NCBI GenBank assembly: GCA_012845835.1
Contig: JABAKD010000012.1
Location: forward strand, 6,229,344 to 6,293,343
Direction of reading: 5' to 3'
DNA: 64,000 nt
Source: Undaria pinnatifida
Taxonomy: Eukaryota > Sar > Phaeophyceae > Laminariales > Alariaceae
Shown: positions 10,773 to 20,853 of the stretch, in pieces
Position numbering within the stretch: the stretch's first letter is position 1
Layout of the letters: each line of letters begins with the position of its first letter
The notes under the pieces: generated by a model
Databases searched by the model: none
Seen by the model: the letters and a program-made list of their open reading frames with translations, nothing else
Told to the model about the DNA's origin: nothing
Made by a program: the position numbers and the translations under genes

Positions 10773-11460
10773 ACGTGCGGATAAAAGGCCTGGGAGTTTC
10801 CGCAGCCAGTACACCCGTGGCGCGCACTCAAACCACTATCCCGCATCACTTCGGACTTATGCTCTTTGCTTTTCTTTTATCATTTTTCAGCTGGCTGCCG
10901 GAAAATCTAGGGCGGGGGCCTAACCGGGTGTACTGCTGTTTAACTCCCACCTGTGCCATCCGACAACGACAGAGAGGGTAATCGGAACTGGAGGGAGCCA
11001 TGGTGAGAGCAACGATGCAGACACACTCCAGGGTAGCGTGCTCCCCTGGGTGTGCCGTGGACCCCAAAAGATCAGCGGATACGGGTCGAAATAGTACAGT
11101 CTCACAGCAGCAATACTACCCTAAAAGACGAGATAACAGCATGTTGAAAGCGACGCAATTGGGTATCGACGCGGGACGCGTGCAAAGGCGGCACCGTGTC
11201 CATTTAACTGCTGCAATGCACCGTACCCAATTGACTTCTGCTGGACAGGCTGGGCTCCCAGGAGCGCGCGCAAAAAGTCGCGCTCACGCGCTCTGAAAAA
11301 GAGGAACAAAACGAGCGATGATGCGCTCGGAGCACAAAAGATACAGCAGCAGAGGAGCACACAAGAAGCAGCAGCAGAAAAAGCAGCAGACAGAACCACG
11401 ACGAGAAACCCAAAACTAGAGGGAGATACACAGGGTGAACGCCCGCGAGGGCAAGCGCGT

Positions 11461-11477
11461 ATCCCGGATGGACACCA
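11461..11477 (-). other. Primer-binding-site candidate, complementary to a tRNA 3' end
   Basis: On the minus strand TGGTGTCCATCCGGGAT directly abuts the LTR end. Its complement, ATCCCGGATGGACACCA, has the layout of a tRNA 3' end: T-stem strand TCCCG, a 7-base acceptor strand GATGGAC, discriminator A, then CCA. Which tRNA this is cannot be told from the window. Confidence 0.65.
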
Positions 11478-12103
11478 TGTTACGAATCGGAGCCTGATTG
11501 GCGGAGTCAGTCTGGGATCAGGGTGGACATGCGAGTATATTCATGGCGAAGAAGACGAAGGTATCTAGCCTACTAGCATCGCAAGGTCCACACACAGGCT
11601 GAATAGGTAGCCCGCATCAGGTATTCATAATGACTGACCTCCGTAGGTCCGATACGACCGAGTTCAGAAGGCGCTTGAGCGTTCCTCGGAGAAAGAGAGA
11701 GCAAGTCCCTTGTGCAAGTGCTCAGGATGGGAAGTCTCCCGAGAAGGTGGCGTGAAAATGGTAACTTGATTGCTGATCCGAAGGTTTATGAACGTGAACC
11801 CAAGGAACTGTAGATTTGTAGAATTAGAACTGGAACCGGAATTGAAATTGTGATTGTGGCAGGGTGGAGAGGCCACACCCGACTAAGGGAGGGGACATAA
11901 ATAGCGCGTCCCCTACTATAACAAAAACGCCTGTCATAGTAACTCTTGAAACTGTCACTAAACCGTAACATCCCCCCATTAGTACATACTGTACTATATG
12001 TACTAATTAACGGTAGCAGGGATAGTGACAACCGCGAGGTGACACACTCCCTTTGGCGAAAACTACCGGTGATATCTTCGAGTAGGTCGAACGGCCAACC
12101 GAA
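11478..12103 (-). repeat. LTR, 5' copy in the preferred orientation
   Basis: This 626-bp repeat appears identical to the one at 4030-4655. On the minus strand it ends ATTCGTAACA immediately before the primer-binding-site candidate. It contains a TAGTACATACTGTACTATATG near-palindrome and an AT-rich TATA-like stretch (ATAAATAG on the plus strand). The short frames within it are not genes. Confidence 0.85.
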
Positions 12104-14095
12104 CGGGCAAACCACAAACAATGGTTGCGACGTACGATCGTATTAATATCTTAATTTTACTGAGTTTTTAATGGTCAAAAATAGCAAAAATCACTACCTG
12201 GTACCACCGTCACCCACTTATCTATCTGTTCGCGCAAACAGCTGCTCCCACGTGCGTGTTTGCACGGACGGCTGTACGTATTGTATTCATCATGTTTTAC
12301 CTGTATCGTATGTATGTTCTGCACCCACTGGTAGATGCAAGGTCGCTTCGCGCTTCACACAGAGTAGCAGACAACGTGCGCTGCTAGGTCAATCCTGCCG
12401 ATCTTCGTCCACAAACGCGGTGGAATCATGTTTGGATTTTTTTGGATTTACGGATTTTGGATATTTTTCGGTGCCTGAAAAAAACGTTACTGGTATTAAA
12501 TATGATAGCCTTCCACGGTGCACGAAACATGAAAACGAGGTTGCATCGTTGCATCTTCAGCAGACGGCAGTTCGGCAGACGGCAGAGGGCAGAGAGCAGA
12601 GGGCGCATATCATTCTAACTACCAGTTGGAGGCGCAGTGGTGCTAAAGGTGAGCTATCCGGGGATACGCGCTGCTGTCTGACGACGTGTGTGTCTCCTTT
12701 GCCTCAAAGGCTTTTCGTTTTTCGTGGCAGTTGACCTTTTCCGTGTTTGGTCTGGAGTTGACGAATTTCTTGCCATTTGGTCTGACCCATGGTTCCAAGC
12801 AAACATTTTCACTCTCTTGGTTGATAGCACATTTCCTCCTCTTTGGAGCTTCCGTACGTTCTGCGGCGGACCTTCGGGAGTCGCTCCCACGCATGGCGCT
12901 GTAGATATCTGGAGTAGTGCTCTCGTGGTCCCCAGAGCCCCTGACCAAAAGCGGCCATTGTTCCTCACGCGGGCGTTCGAATCCGCTTGCTAAACCCAGG
13001 GCAAGTAGCAAAGCTGGTGATCGATACGTCCGTGCAGCAAAAAGCCACCTCCGTCTTTAGTGTTGTCGAAATAAAAGTTTGTCAGCGGGCGTGTATGCTC
13101 GTACAGCAGTAGAGTGTGTCTAATCGCGGCACAGCAGCAGCAGCAGTGTTTATCCCTGAAGAATGATGTACTTCGTCCCCGACATTGGACAACCATGCTA
13201 CGCTATCTTCCCCTGGCGTTGTTTGCATTGCCGGAGCTCGGCTTCGCGTGGCTTGAGCACATGAAAAAAACTCACCAATGTTATCTGCTAGTGTTTGTAT
13301 ACGAAAAAAAAACGTTATACGATCGTATACCAAGCACAGCCAGCACAGCAGTATAAAAACGATCTCCTTGGTGTCCCAATACACTACTAGATGTAGGCAG
13401 AAAAATCTGATCATTACGACTCGTACCAGGTATAGTCTAATATGATACGGTAACTCCGATACCATAATGCCGTTTGTAAAAGGCACAGGCAGCATGCAGA
13501 ACGATCTTCCTGTGTTTAAAAAAGTATCCAAAGTGCAGAACTGAATGAAAAACGTGACAAAAGACGCAGAAAATCGCGTTCTGTCGTGAAAACATGAGCC
13601 AGCGGACCAAAGGCAAAGCATCGTCGTACAAATGCCGACAACGTATGTATATGTTATATTCGAGCACAGTCCTGAGCACGGATTTTGTGCATACGATAGG
13701 CTCTGCGCCACCAAGTGACATGGTAGCCAGTATGAGTGGCGGACATACGAATCTCCTGAGAGGTACAGCAGAAGACACAGCGATTTGCACACACCCACAA
13801 GCACGTGATGAGACATCAATGTTGCAACACCACAAAACACCAGCACGCCGTGCGTAACACTCATAGTCTAATGGAGTGGCCGAAAGAGCTGCACTGTGTT
13901 TAAGCTGTAGTCTAATGCAGTAGTACGTGTACGTCGCACACCGCACGGGACACCAGAGGTAAAACATGAGGACAGAAAAGGACGATTGCGGCACCGGTCA
14001 CTTTTTGGTTCGGGGATGGTATCATACACTTGGCGTCCGAATTACAGCTCAGTACAATGCAATGAGTCGTGCGACACGGGCGCAGCATGACTATT
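12104..14095. other. No gene supported; one long unsupported open frame
   Basis: This is the right flank of the LTR element. A 260-codon frame on the minus strand (13,082-13,864) is the longest non-repeat frame in the left third of the window, but it is Cys- and hydrophobic-rich without any motif, and 185- and 87-codon frames overlap it. TAGTCTAAT recurs near 13,434, 13,865 and 13,909. A weak tRNA-like segment lies near 12,910-12,990, with box-B-like GTTCGAATCC but poor stems. Confidence 0.45.
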
Positions 14096-14100
14096 CGTAC

Positions 14101-14110
14101 TGTATAAAAT
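14101..14110 (+). promoter_or_regulatory. TATA-like box
   Basis: TATAAAATAG lies about 220 bases upstream of a strong GTAAGTA donor at 14,327 and ahead of the candidate exon chain that follows. This would fit a leader exon of about 200 bases. It is inferred from position only. Confidence 0.3.
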
Positions 14111-14326
14111 AGCATGCACGCTCGCACTATTTGTAGGCGGTTGATAAGACCAAACGTATACTTTTTGGCACGATTTCTGTGTTCCAAAGGGGTTCATACA
14201 CGTACGTACGTACGTCGTTTACCGTACAATAATATGTATTGAGAATATAAGCAGCCTGGTCATCGAAGCTGCTGGCTACTATTAATATCAGTCGCGCGGG
14301 CGTACTGGAGTGTTTGACGCCAAAAA

Positions 14327-16117
14327 GTAAGTATCCCCTCTATCACACCTGCGCAGGTGCACAGGCAACGGATGTGTGTGGTCGCTCGAGTGCTTGCCGT
14401 AGCGCAAACAAACCTATCTGGAATTACTTTGTACCGCGTACCTTGTAGTAATTTTTTTGAGGGACAGTGTTGAATACAATCCTGAAGACATTATCACTAG
14501 GGCTGCTCGTGTGTCTGATCGCCCGTCGCACCCTCAGATATTGGTTTTGTCATGCTGCTTGAACAACGCATTACTTTTTACCAGGCATGCCGGACGCCAC
14601 GAGTGACATTGGTGCGGAACCGCCTGATGGCGGTGAAGAAGAGGATGCAGGGGCTGAATCCTCTTTGTCGGGCGTGGTGTCTTCCGCGATGGAGTCCGAG
14701 ATGTCTTTCGAGCCTGCGAAAGAACATTTGGCCCCTACCAAGGTAAGTCTCCGACACAGCAGTTGTTCTTGCTGTCGATATACAAAGGTGTTCTAAGACT
14801 TAGTTTGGGTTAAATCCTGTCGTTCCAGGGCGAGAGAGTTCTATATGGCTTGGTTTGGGTTGAGTCCTGTCGTTCCAGGGGGAGAGAGTGCTAGATGGCT
14901 TGGTTTGGGTTGAATCCTGCCGTTTCAGCGGGAGCGGCAGGGGTATGCGGCTTACTTTGGGTAGGCAAAATGTTAACCTTTGCCAGTAGTCAAACGGACT
15001 AGTACCCAGCCTACCGATCAACACTGACTGGCACAAAATTGGTGGTGATGATCGAGCGCCTGTGTTTAGAGTCTTCTCGTGATCAACATCACGAGGAGTG
15101 ACAAGTCTGCAGATTAGTATCGACCAAATTGATGCCCGGTACATCGTATTTGCCTTGCACGCTTGTTTGAACCTTTTGTGTTCAGTACACGCGACTTCCC
15201 GCTGTCCTGATCCTCATCCACCGGCTATTGCGATATAATGTGATGTCAACGAGAAAAGCCGTGGCACTATTAAATACCGCCATGTTATCTCGCCCATTGA
15301 GACTAGTCAACGGCGAACGGTCGTCCCCCCCCCGTCCCCCCACTCCGTTTCTGCCTTTCCAACGGTAGACTAATGACAATGCACGTCGATGAACTATTAA
15401 ACGAAGAAGGTATGTACCTAACGTGTGCCGTGTTTTCAACTTTGAATTTCGAAAAGGCCGAAGAACCCCACGAACAAAGTATACCTCCATGTAGAATGTG
15501 TCTGTGTTGCTGACACTTTTGCTGTATACGTAGATCTAGACATACATATATATTGACAGGAAGAGCTACCGGTGCACAGTTAGCATATTTATACAACTGA
15601 ATTCAGTGAATTTAGCACCAAGAACGGCGTTAGCACGTTATTATTAGCCGGGACTTATTCTTAGGCTATCGGCAGTTTTTGAAAACTAAAGAAAATAATG
15701 CCTTCACTTGGTTCTCCCCCTGGTTACTGCTTCATATCCTCACCCTATGGCCTCCGCGCGATACCGTGTGGCCTCCGCACCTTTTTCTTCCTCGCCACGA
15801 GCGAGCGCCATTTGTTATGTGTCCTAAAAACACAGAAAGCTCTTGTCGGAGGAAATACCAAATGCGTCCGGCCGCCGATCACCCCCCTCCAACAAAAAGT
15901 CTTCACGTCGGCCTCGGAGAACATTGTACAGCAGTGCGATCCCCCTAATAACAAGGATGTTTTGAGTAGGAAATTGCGGCTAGTTTTCTACATACGCTTG
16001 AGAAAATTGGTGCGGGAAACATTGCTCAAATTATCCAAAGAGAGAAGAAACGACGGGGCGAGAAACATGTACCGTCAAGCAGCAGTAATCAGAGCAATGC
16101 AATATAAGAAACTACCG
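14327..16117 (+). CDS. Candidate multi-exon gene, unknown product
   Basis: Several splice-consistent signals line up. A donor GTAAGTA at 14,327 ends a possible leader exon. A pyrimidine-rich acceptor ends at 14,584. A coding exon of 52 codons follows from the ATG at 14,587, acidic and Glu/Ser-rich, ending ACCAAG|GTAAGT at 14,742 in phase 0. An acceptor TTGTGTTCAG at 15,185 opens an in-phase 60-codon exon that includes RLPAVLILIHRLLRY. A strong donor AAG|GTATGT follows 15,409, and a further frame ends at a donor CCG|GTACGT after 16,117. That last frame, about 15,835-16,117, is basic and helical (LSRKLRLVFYIRLRKLV). Joining the middle exons is uncertain because a TAG at 15,366 must be spliced out or ends the protein. 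I recognise no family. Confidence 0.35.
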
Positions 16118-16461
16118 GTACGTACATTAAACTGTTCTTGTGTTTAGGCACGCAAATTAGGTGCTTACTGCCTATTTTATTTCATTTCATTTCATTTTAT
16201 TTTTAATCCTCACATTTACTCTCCAGCTAAACCCGCGTAAAAGGTTTTACCCGCAGTGACACTCTGGACAAGCGGTGGTCACAGGTGTCTTCCCTCCTTC
16301 CCCCCGGTACTTGCATTCATTTTTATCGCGCATAGGGTTCGGCATTCCCACTTCTCAGCTTTTTATGCTCGTCGACTTTCATCGAATTGTGCTAACTCAG
16401 GGCTCTCGCTCTCTCCGCTCGAAAAAGTGTTTTTGCAAGATGAAGTCCCTACGAGCACTAT

Positions 16462-16541
16462 GCGCTCGGTGAGACTTGAACCCACGACCTTTGACTTTAT
16501 AGAGACGAGGTTTACCTGTTAATACCACTCCATCGGGGACG
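16462..16541 (-). tRNA. tRNA-like sequence, probably a pseudogene or SINE head
   Basis: On the minus strand, GTGGGTTCAAGTCTCAC forms a good T arm with a box-B match (GGTTCAANTC), and a TGGAGTGGTA box-A-like segment lies at the expected distance upstream. The acceptor arms (GTCCCCG and CGAGCGC) pair at only about five of seven positions and the anticodon stem is poor, so this is not a convincing functional tRNA. No A-rich tail or SINE body was identified. Confidence 0.4.
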
Positions 16542-17862
16542 CCGATACCATATAGAAGGCCAAGGCTATGTTAACGGGGTTTGCTCGTTTTTTACTGCCT
16601 GCTTGAGCAACTCGCAAGCAAGCGTAGTTCTGTACCTCGCTGACAAAAAGAGGATAGTCTAGGTGATTTGTTTGGCGCGGCGAAGCTAACCTTTCCATGG
16701 CGGATTGATATCTACAAAGCAAAACAGCACGGAAGTTCAAGACCACAAAGGAACAAGAGGGTCACTCGTGCGAGTAAACCTCGAGCCCATTACTAACAAG
16801 GCCCCAAAAGTGACCCCCTATCGTAGCCTTGGTCAGAGGCTGGAACCGAAATACAGGCGATTCTGGTTATAGGGCCCGTACTGCACAGCAACTTCTCTCT
16901 GAGTTGCCGGGGAGCCACCACCAGTCTTGGCCTGCCGTGTGTGACTGGCACGGAATCACTGACGAACGGCCGTCCCTCTCTTGCCGAGATGCCGGCGTCG
17001 ATGGTTTCGGAGCCGGCTTTGATAGCTAAAACAAGATGGCGCTCGGGTTGTATTTTCGAGCACACCATCCGCACTTACCTCGATTCCTAACATCACTGGG
17101 CTCCGCTCGATGGGCCGATCTACTTGTAGTAAGACTCTGGCAATACCGTCTCAGCGTCTGTTTGTGGGGATCGGCCTTCTTTCCTTATTCCGACCGTGAG
17201 GCGCTGGAAACGTTCGATAAAGATGTCGGCCGAATACAGGCAGCTCTCTGGACCGCAACGGACGGCGAGTGAGTCCATTTCCTCACGGCGTACGAACACA
17301 AAGCTATTAATAGCGTCAGCTCACGGTAACGCACATTTCCTGTTCTGGTACCGCTGCCTGTGGGAGCGTGATCGCAGCGGCCGCAGTCGATCGATCCCAC
17401 CGAACAAGGAAACCAGTACTACTACGGCAGTAGTATAGACTACATATATTATCGCCTGCTCTTTTGACCTTCTTTCCTTTTGACCCCTTACCCGAGCGCT
17501 GTGTAGGCTTGGATGCACTGCTGCACTCTGGCCAGAGCATCGGTTTGGGTGGGCTGTCAGTCTCCACTTCTAATTTGAATAGGTTAAGCCAACCAACACG
17601 GGCCAGGGAGCATGAGTCTCGAGCGAACGCTTACGACTCGTATTCAAACAACCTTCAACATGTGGCCTAATATTTTCTCTTCGTTTAGACAACCATTGGC
17701 AGTAGTGGGCGTAGACGATATATATATTTATTATAAAAAATGAAAATACACTCCAGCTGTGAGATCGAAGATTTCGTCGAAACTCATCTTTGCAAGCTGT
17801 GTGTGTGTATATTTGTAGTGAATCTTTCAGGTATATTTCTTCACAGTATAGACTAGTCTAGC
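16542..17862. other. No gene supported
   Basis: Frames of 60-90 codons occur on both strands (for example 17,036-17,272 plus and 16,793-17,074 minus), with no motif, splice support or repeat support. Some of the minus-strand sequence around 16,850-17,070 has protein-like composition but is unidentifiable. Confidence 0.45.
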
Positions 17863-19514
17863 GAGGTGCAAACGAACACGTATGTACGCGCCCCTGTTCT
17901 GCTTACTTTTGGGGGAAGGGAGGGGGGGGTTCTACTATTGTTATTAATTGTATTGAACGCCTGGTGTGTACCGCGTACGGCCACACTTTCCCCCCACTTT
18001 TTTTGCTACCTGGTATTTTTATTGTGGACGAACTAACAGTAGCCCTCCCGAAAATACCCGTCGACTGCCGACATTGCCCAGCAAAGTTGTTAGGAAGCCG
18101 AACGCCGCAAATTCGTTAATGAACTCCGCACGTGTTTCATTTTTTTCTTCGTATCGGCGAAAACAAATGTGCGCGTGTGTATTGTTGCGGAAGGAGCAGG
18201 AGAACACAATGGATTCGTTTCGCCGCAGACGTTTTATTTGGGCGAGCATTTGTCGCCGTAGACGAAAGAAAACTGCTGAGGCAGGCACCCTTTTTTGCCA
18301 TGTTGCCTCACACGTTCATGCCTACGTTACAGACGGTAAAAAGAGCAGCAAACAGACGCATATTTTGAGTATATTCACGCATATGTCTAATGTCCATACT
18401 TTTCCCTCCATCGGGCCGTAACGAGGCTAGCGGCTTTGGGCGGCACTTCCCCGGGGGACCGTCGTCGAACCTTTTTCACCAACTCATCATGAAGAGAACA
18501 TCTATTATCTGTCCGATCGTCTAAAACTACCTTTTTGGAGGTACATAATTAGACTAGTCTACAGGCCGAGGTAGGATTGTTGTGTGTACACCGCTTAGGA
18601 ACCACGGACCACGGACCCTCATAGGCCAACCTCAGGTTCGCAGTGGTATGGTATGATGCAAAGACGCCGCTGCGTAGCGCTGTATGTAGCCTGTAACACA
18701 ATTTCCACAATTTCCTTTCGAGGGGTCATGGTTTCTCATTCGAAATACGAAATTCAAATTTTAAAATTCGAAATTCGAAAATATGGTAGTTCCATGCGCC
18801 CTGGGAGGGATTAACCTTTGGGAAAGAGGGAATTGAATTTCCTCCGCATGTGTGCAATGTGTGTTGTTGCTGTCTGCGCTCTGCGCCTGCGCTGCTGTTG
18901 GCTGTCGCATTAGGTTGCGCAACCTCGTATGACTACACCTTCTTGCATCAAATATATTACCTGTAGGATGTTCGTCAACTGGCTGAGGTGTCCAACAATC
19001 GTTGGACAAGAATTGAGGTGCACCCTTTGCCGGTGCCTGGAGCTGTGCGACCCGGATATGCATGATCACGTCAAGCATCAATCGACCAGGCGATGCAAGA
19101 TGCTCCTTATGAGCTACTGGTATAGAGTATGTCAGTTGAAGCTTCCTGGATGCAGGATAGTGTGTTGAGGAGATGGAAGTGGCGTCTACATCAGGCGCTT
19201 CTCAGAGACAAACGCCTTCCTCTTCGCGTTTAGGTCGGTGGGTGGAGCTCAAAGTTGACTTGAACTTCGTCCCCCAGAGGGCATTTGTTCTTGAGATCGT
19301 CAGACAACAGCAGTACAAATTACACCTTCCTGCATGTGTATGTAAAACGCAGGACTCCTTTATCGTACCCCGTCCGCTTCGTGACTGTTCCTTCTCCATG
19401 GCTGTGTCTTCAGCCTACATGTAGTTATCTTAGCTCGTTACCATACCATTCCACTCGTGCGTCAAACGTGCCGCGAGGTTCTGTCCCGTGCCGAGGACTG
19501 GTTCGAGCTGGCAC
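17863..19514 (-). repeat. Inverted, diverged partial copy of the 15.5-kb unit (block P2)
   Basis: Read on the minus strand this segment matches 26,867-28,420 of unit A and the corresponding parts of units B and C. For example, CGGACCCTCATAGGC near 18,611 complements GCCTATGAGGGTCCG near 27,700. The region just left of the gap complements 26,870-26,945. Divergence, small indels and extra segments are clearly greater than among units A, B and C. The homology stops at about 17,863 on the left and is cut by the sequence gap on the right. The copy retains the roughly 90-bp segment that unit C has lost. Confidence 0.85.
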
Positions 19515-20014
19515 NNNNNNNNNNNNNNNNNNNNNNNNNNNNNNNNNNNNNNNNNNNNNNNNNNNNNNNNNNNNNNNNNNNNNNNNNNNNNNNNNNNNNN
19601 NNNNNNNNNNNNNNNNNNNNNNNNNNNNNNNNNNNNNNNNNNNNNNNNNNNNNNNNNNNNNNNNNNNNNNNNNNNNNNNNNNNNNNNNNNNNNNNNNNNN
19701 NNNNNNNNNNNNNNNNNNNNNNNNNNNNNNNNNNNNNNNNNNNNNNNNNNNNNNNNNNNNNNNNNNNNNNNNNNNNNNNNNNNNNNNNNNNNNNNNNNNN
19801 NNNNNNNNNNNNNNNNNNNNNNNNNNNNNNNNNNNNNNNNNNNNNNNNNNNNNNNNNNNNNNNNNNNNNNNNNNNNNNNNNNNNNNNNNNNNNNNNNNNN
19901 NNNNNNNNNNNNNNNNNNNNNNNNNNNNNNNNNNNNNNNNNNNNNNNNNNNNNNNNNNNNNNNNNNNNNNNNNNNNNNNNNNNNNNNNNNNNNNNNNNNN
20001 NNNNNNNNNNNNNN
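19515..20014. other. Assembly gap of exactly 500 N
   Basis: The exact round length suggests a scaffold gap of unknown true size. The left edge is in the inverted copy and the right edge opens in direct-orientation unit A. Array structure across the gap is therefore unproven. Confidence 0.95.
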
Positions 20015-20853
20015 TACCTCGCGAGGGATGGTGGTGCCAGGAACCCTCTTCGTGGAACCACACGAGGCGCAAGCGACGGTACCGAGCCTCTGCCTCCTCC
20101 ACGCCCCCTGAAGGGCCCCGCTGACCTTCCGCACGGGCTATAGGGTACGTCGCGGGGGCATGTACCGTGGAGGCCGGAGTGAAGACGACAGGTGACTGCT
20201 GGTCAGTGGCGGTATTTAGAAAACACGCTGCAAAATACGAGAACAATATCGACTACTCTCTTGAGCAGTGGGCGTTTGTTGTCACCCTGATCGGCACCAG
20301 ATCGAACGAATCTTTGGTGCAAGGCGAAAACTCCATGCGTGCGCGCGAAATGGCTGACGACCACAATGTCCAACAATCCCTACTGTACAGAAAAAAACTA
20401 TCATAGTGGGTTGTGATCAAACCTCTACGTGAAAGCGTACGGGTGATTACGTCTGATGCAATCCAAAGGGGAACATACCCCCATTCCTGTCATGCCTACT
20501 GGTTGGCTACCGCCGATTCTGTTACCCCCATTCCTGTCAAAGCTACTGGACAAGTCATTGTGTTGGCTACCGCCAATCCTGTTAATAGGCGTCACCAGCG
20601 AGACTGTGACGAATCTGATGATGCTTGCTACCCACTTCCAGGCGTCATTGCACGACATTCGGTCAGCGTCAGTGCGTCAATGGTGACAAATGCCAAACAA
20701 ACATCAGACTCTATGCACATTGATCATGTGAATAAACAATTCTCACTATAGCCTGGCATCATCAGAGGAAGGTCGACCGCGCGCGAGTTCCAAAATGTTT
20801 GAGGAGCGCTTTACATTTAAACACGGTCGACTCTTGCGGCACCCCATGCAATA

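Larger units (their letters stand above)
4030..12103 (-). mobile_element. Non-autonomous LTR retrotransposon (LARD-like), copia-related remnant inside
   Basis: Two direct repeats of 626 bp (4030-4655 and 11478-12103) flank a 6.8-kb interior. I found no mismatch or indel between them by eye. The minus-strand reading is preferred: on that strand the repeat ends in AACA and is followed at once by a TGG-initial primer-binding-site candidate, and the only pol homology inside is also on the minus strand. One repeat end is non-canonical (TTCGG on the minus strand instead of TG). No purine-rich tract is evident at the other LTR, and the 5-bp flanks (GCAAC, CGGGC) do not match, so a target duplication is not shown. 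No gag-pol reading frame survives; the interior is dominated by tandem repeats. Confidence 0.75.

Noticed and set aside
12910-12990. Possible tRNA with GTTCGAATCC and a CCA-containing loop
   Set aside because: The acceptor arms do not pair convincingly, the T arm has two extra bases and the variable region is too long.
13082-13864. 260-codon minus-strand frame
   Set aside because: No motif, Cys-rich and hydrophobic throughout, and overlapped by equally long frames on other phases. A chance frame is more likely than a gene.
14198-14218. ACGTACGTACGTACGT stretch as a regulatory site
   Set aside because: It is a simple repeat without context. Similar ACGTACGT pieces occur at several unrelated places in the window.
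19285-20246. Long frames of 199-279 codons across 19.3-20.2 kb
   Set aside because: They consist mostly of the 500-N gap translated as unknown residues and do not represent real open sequence.
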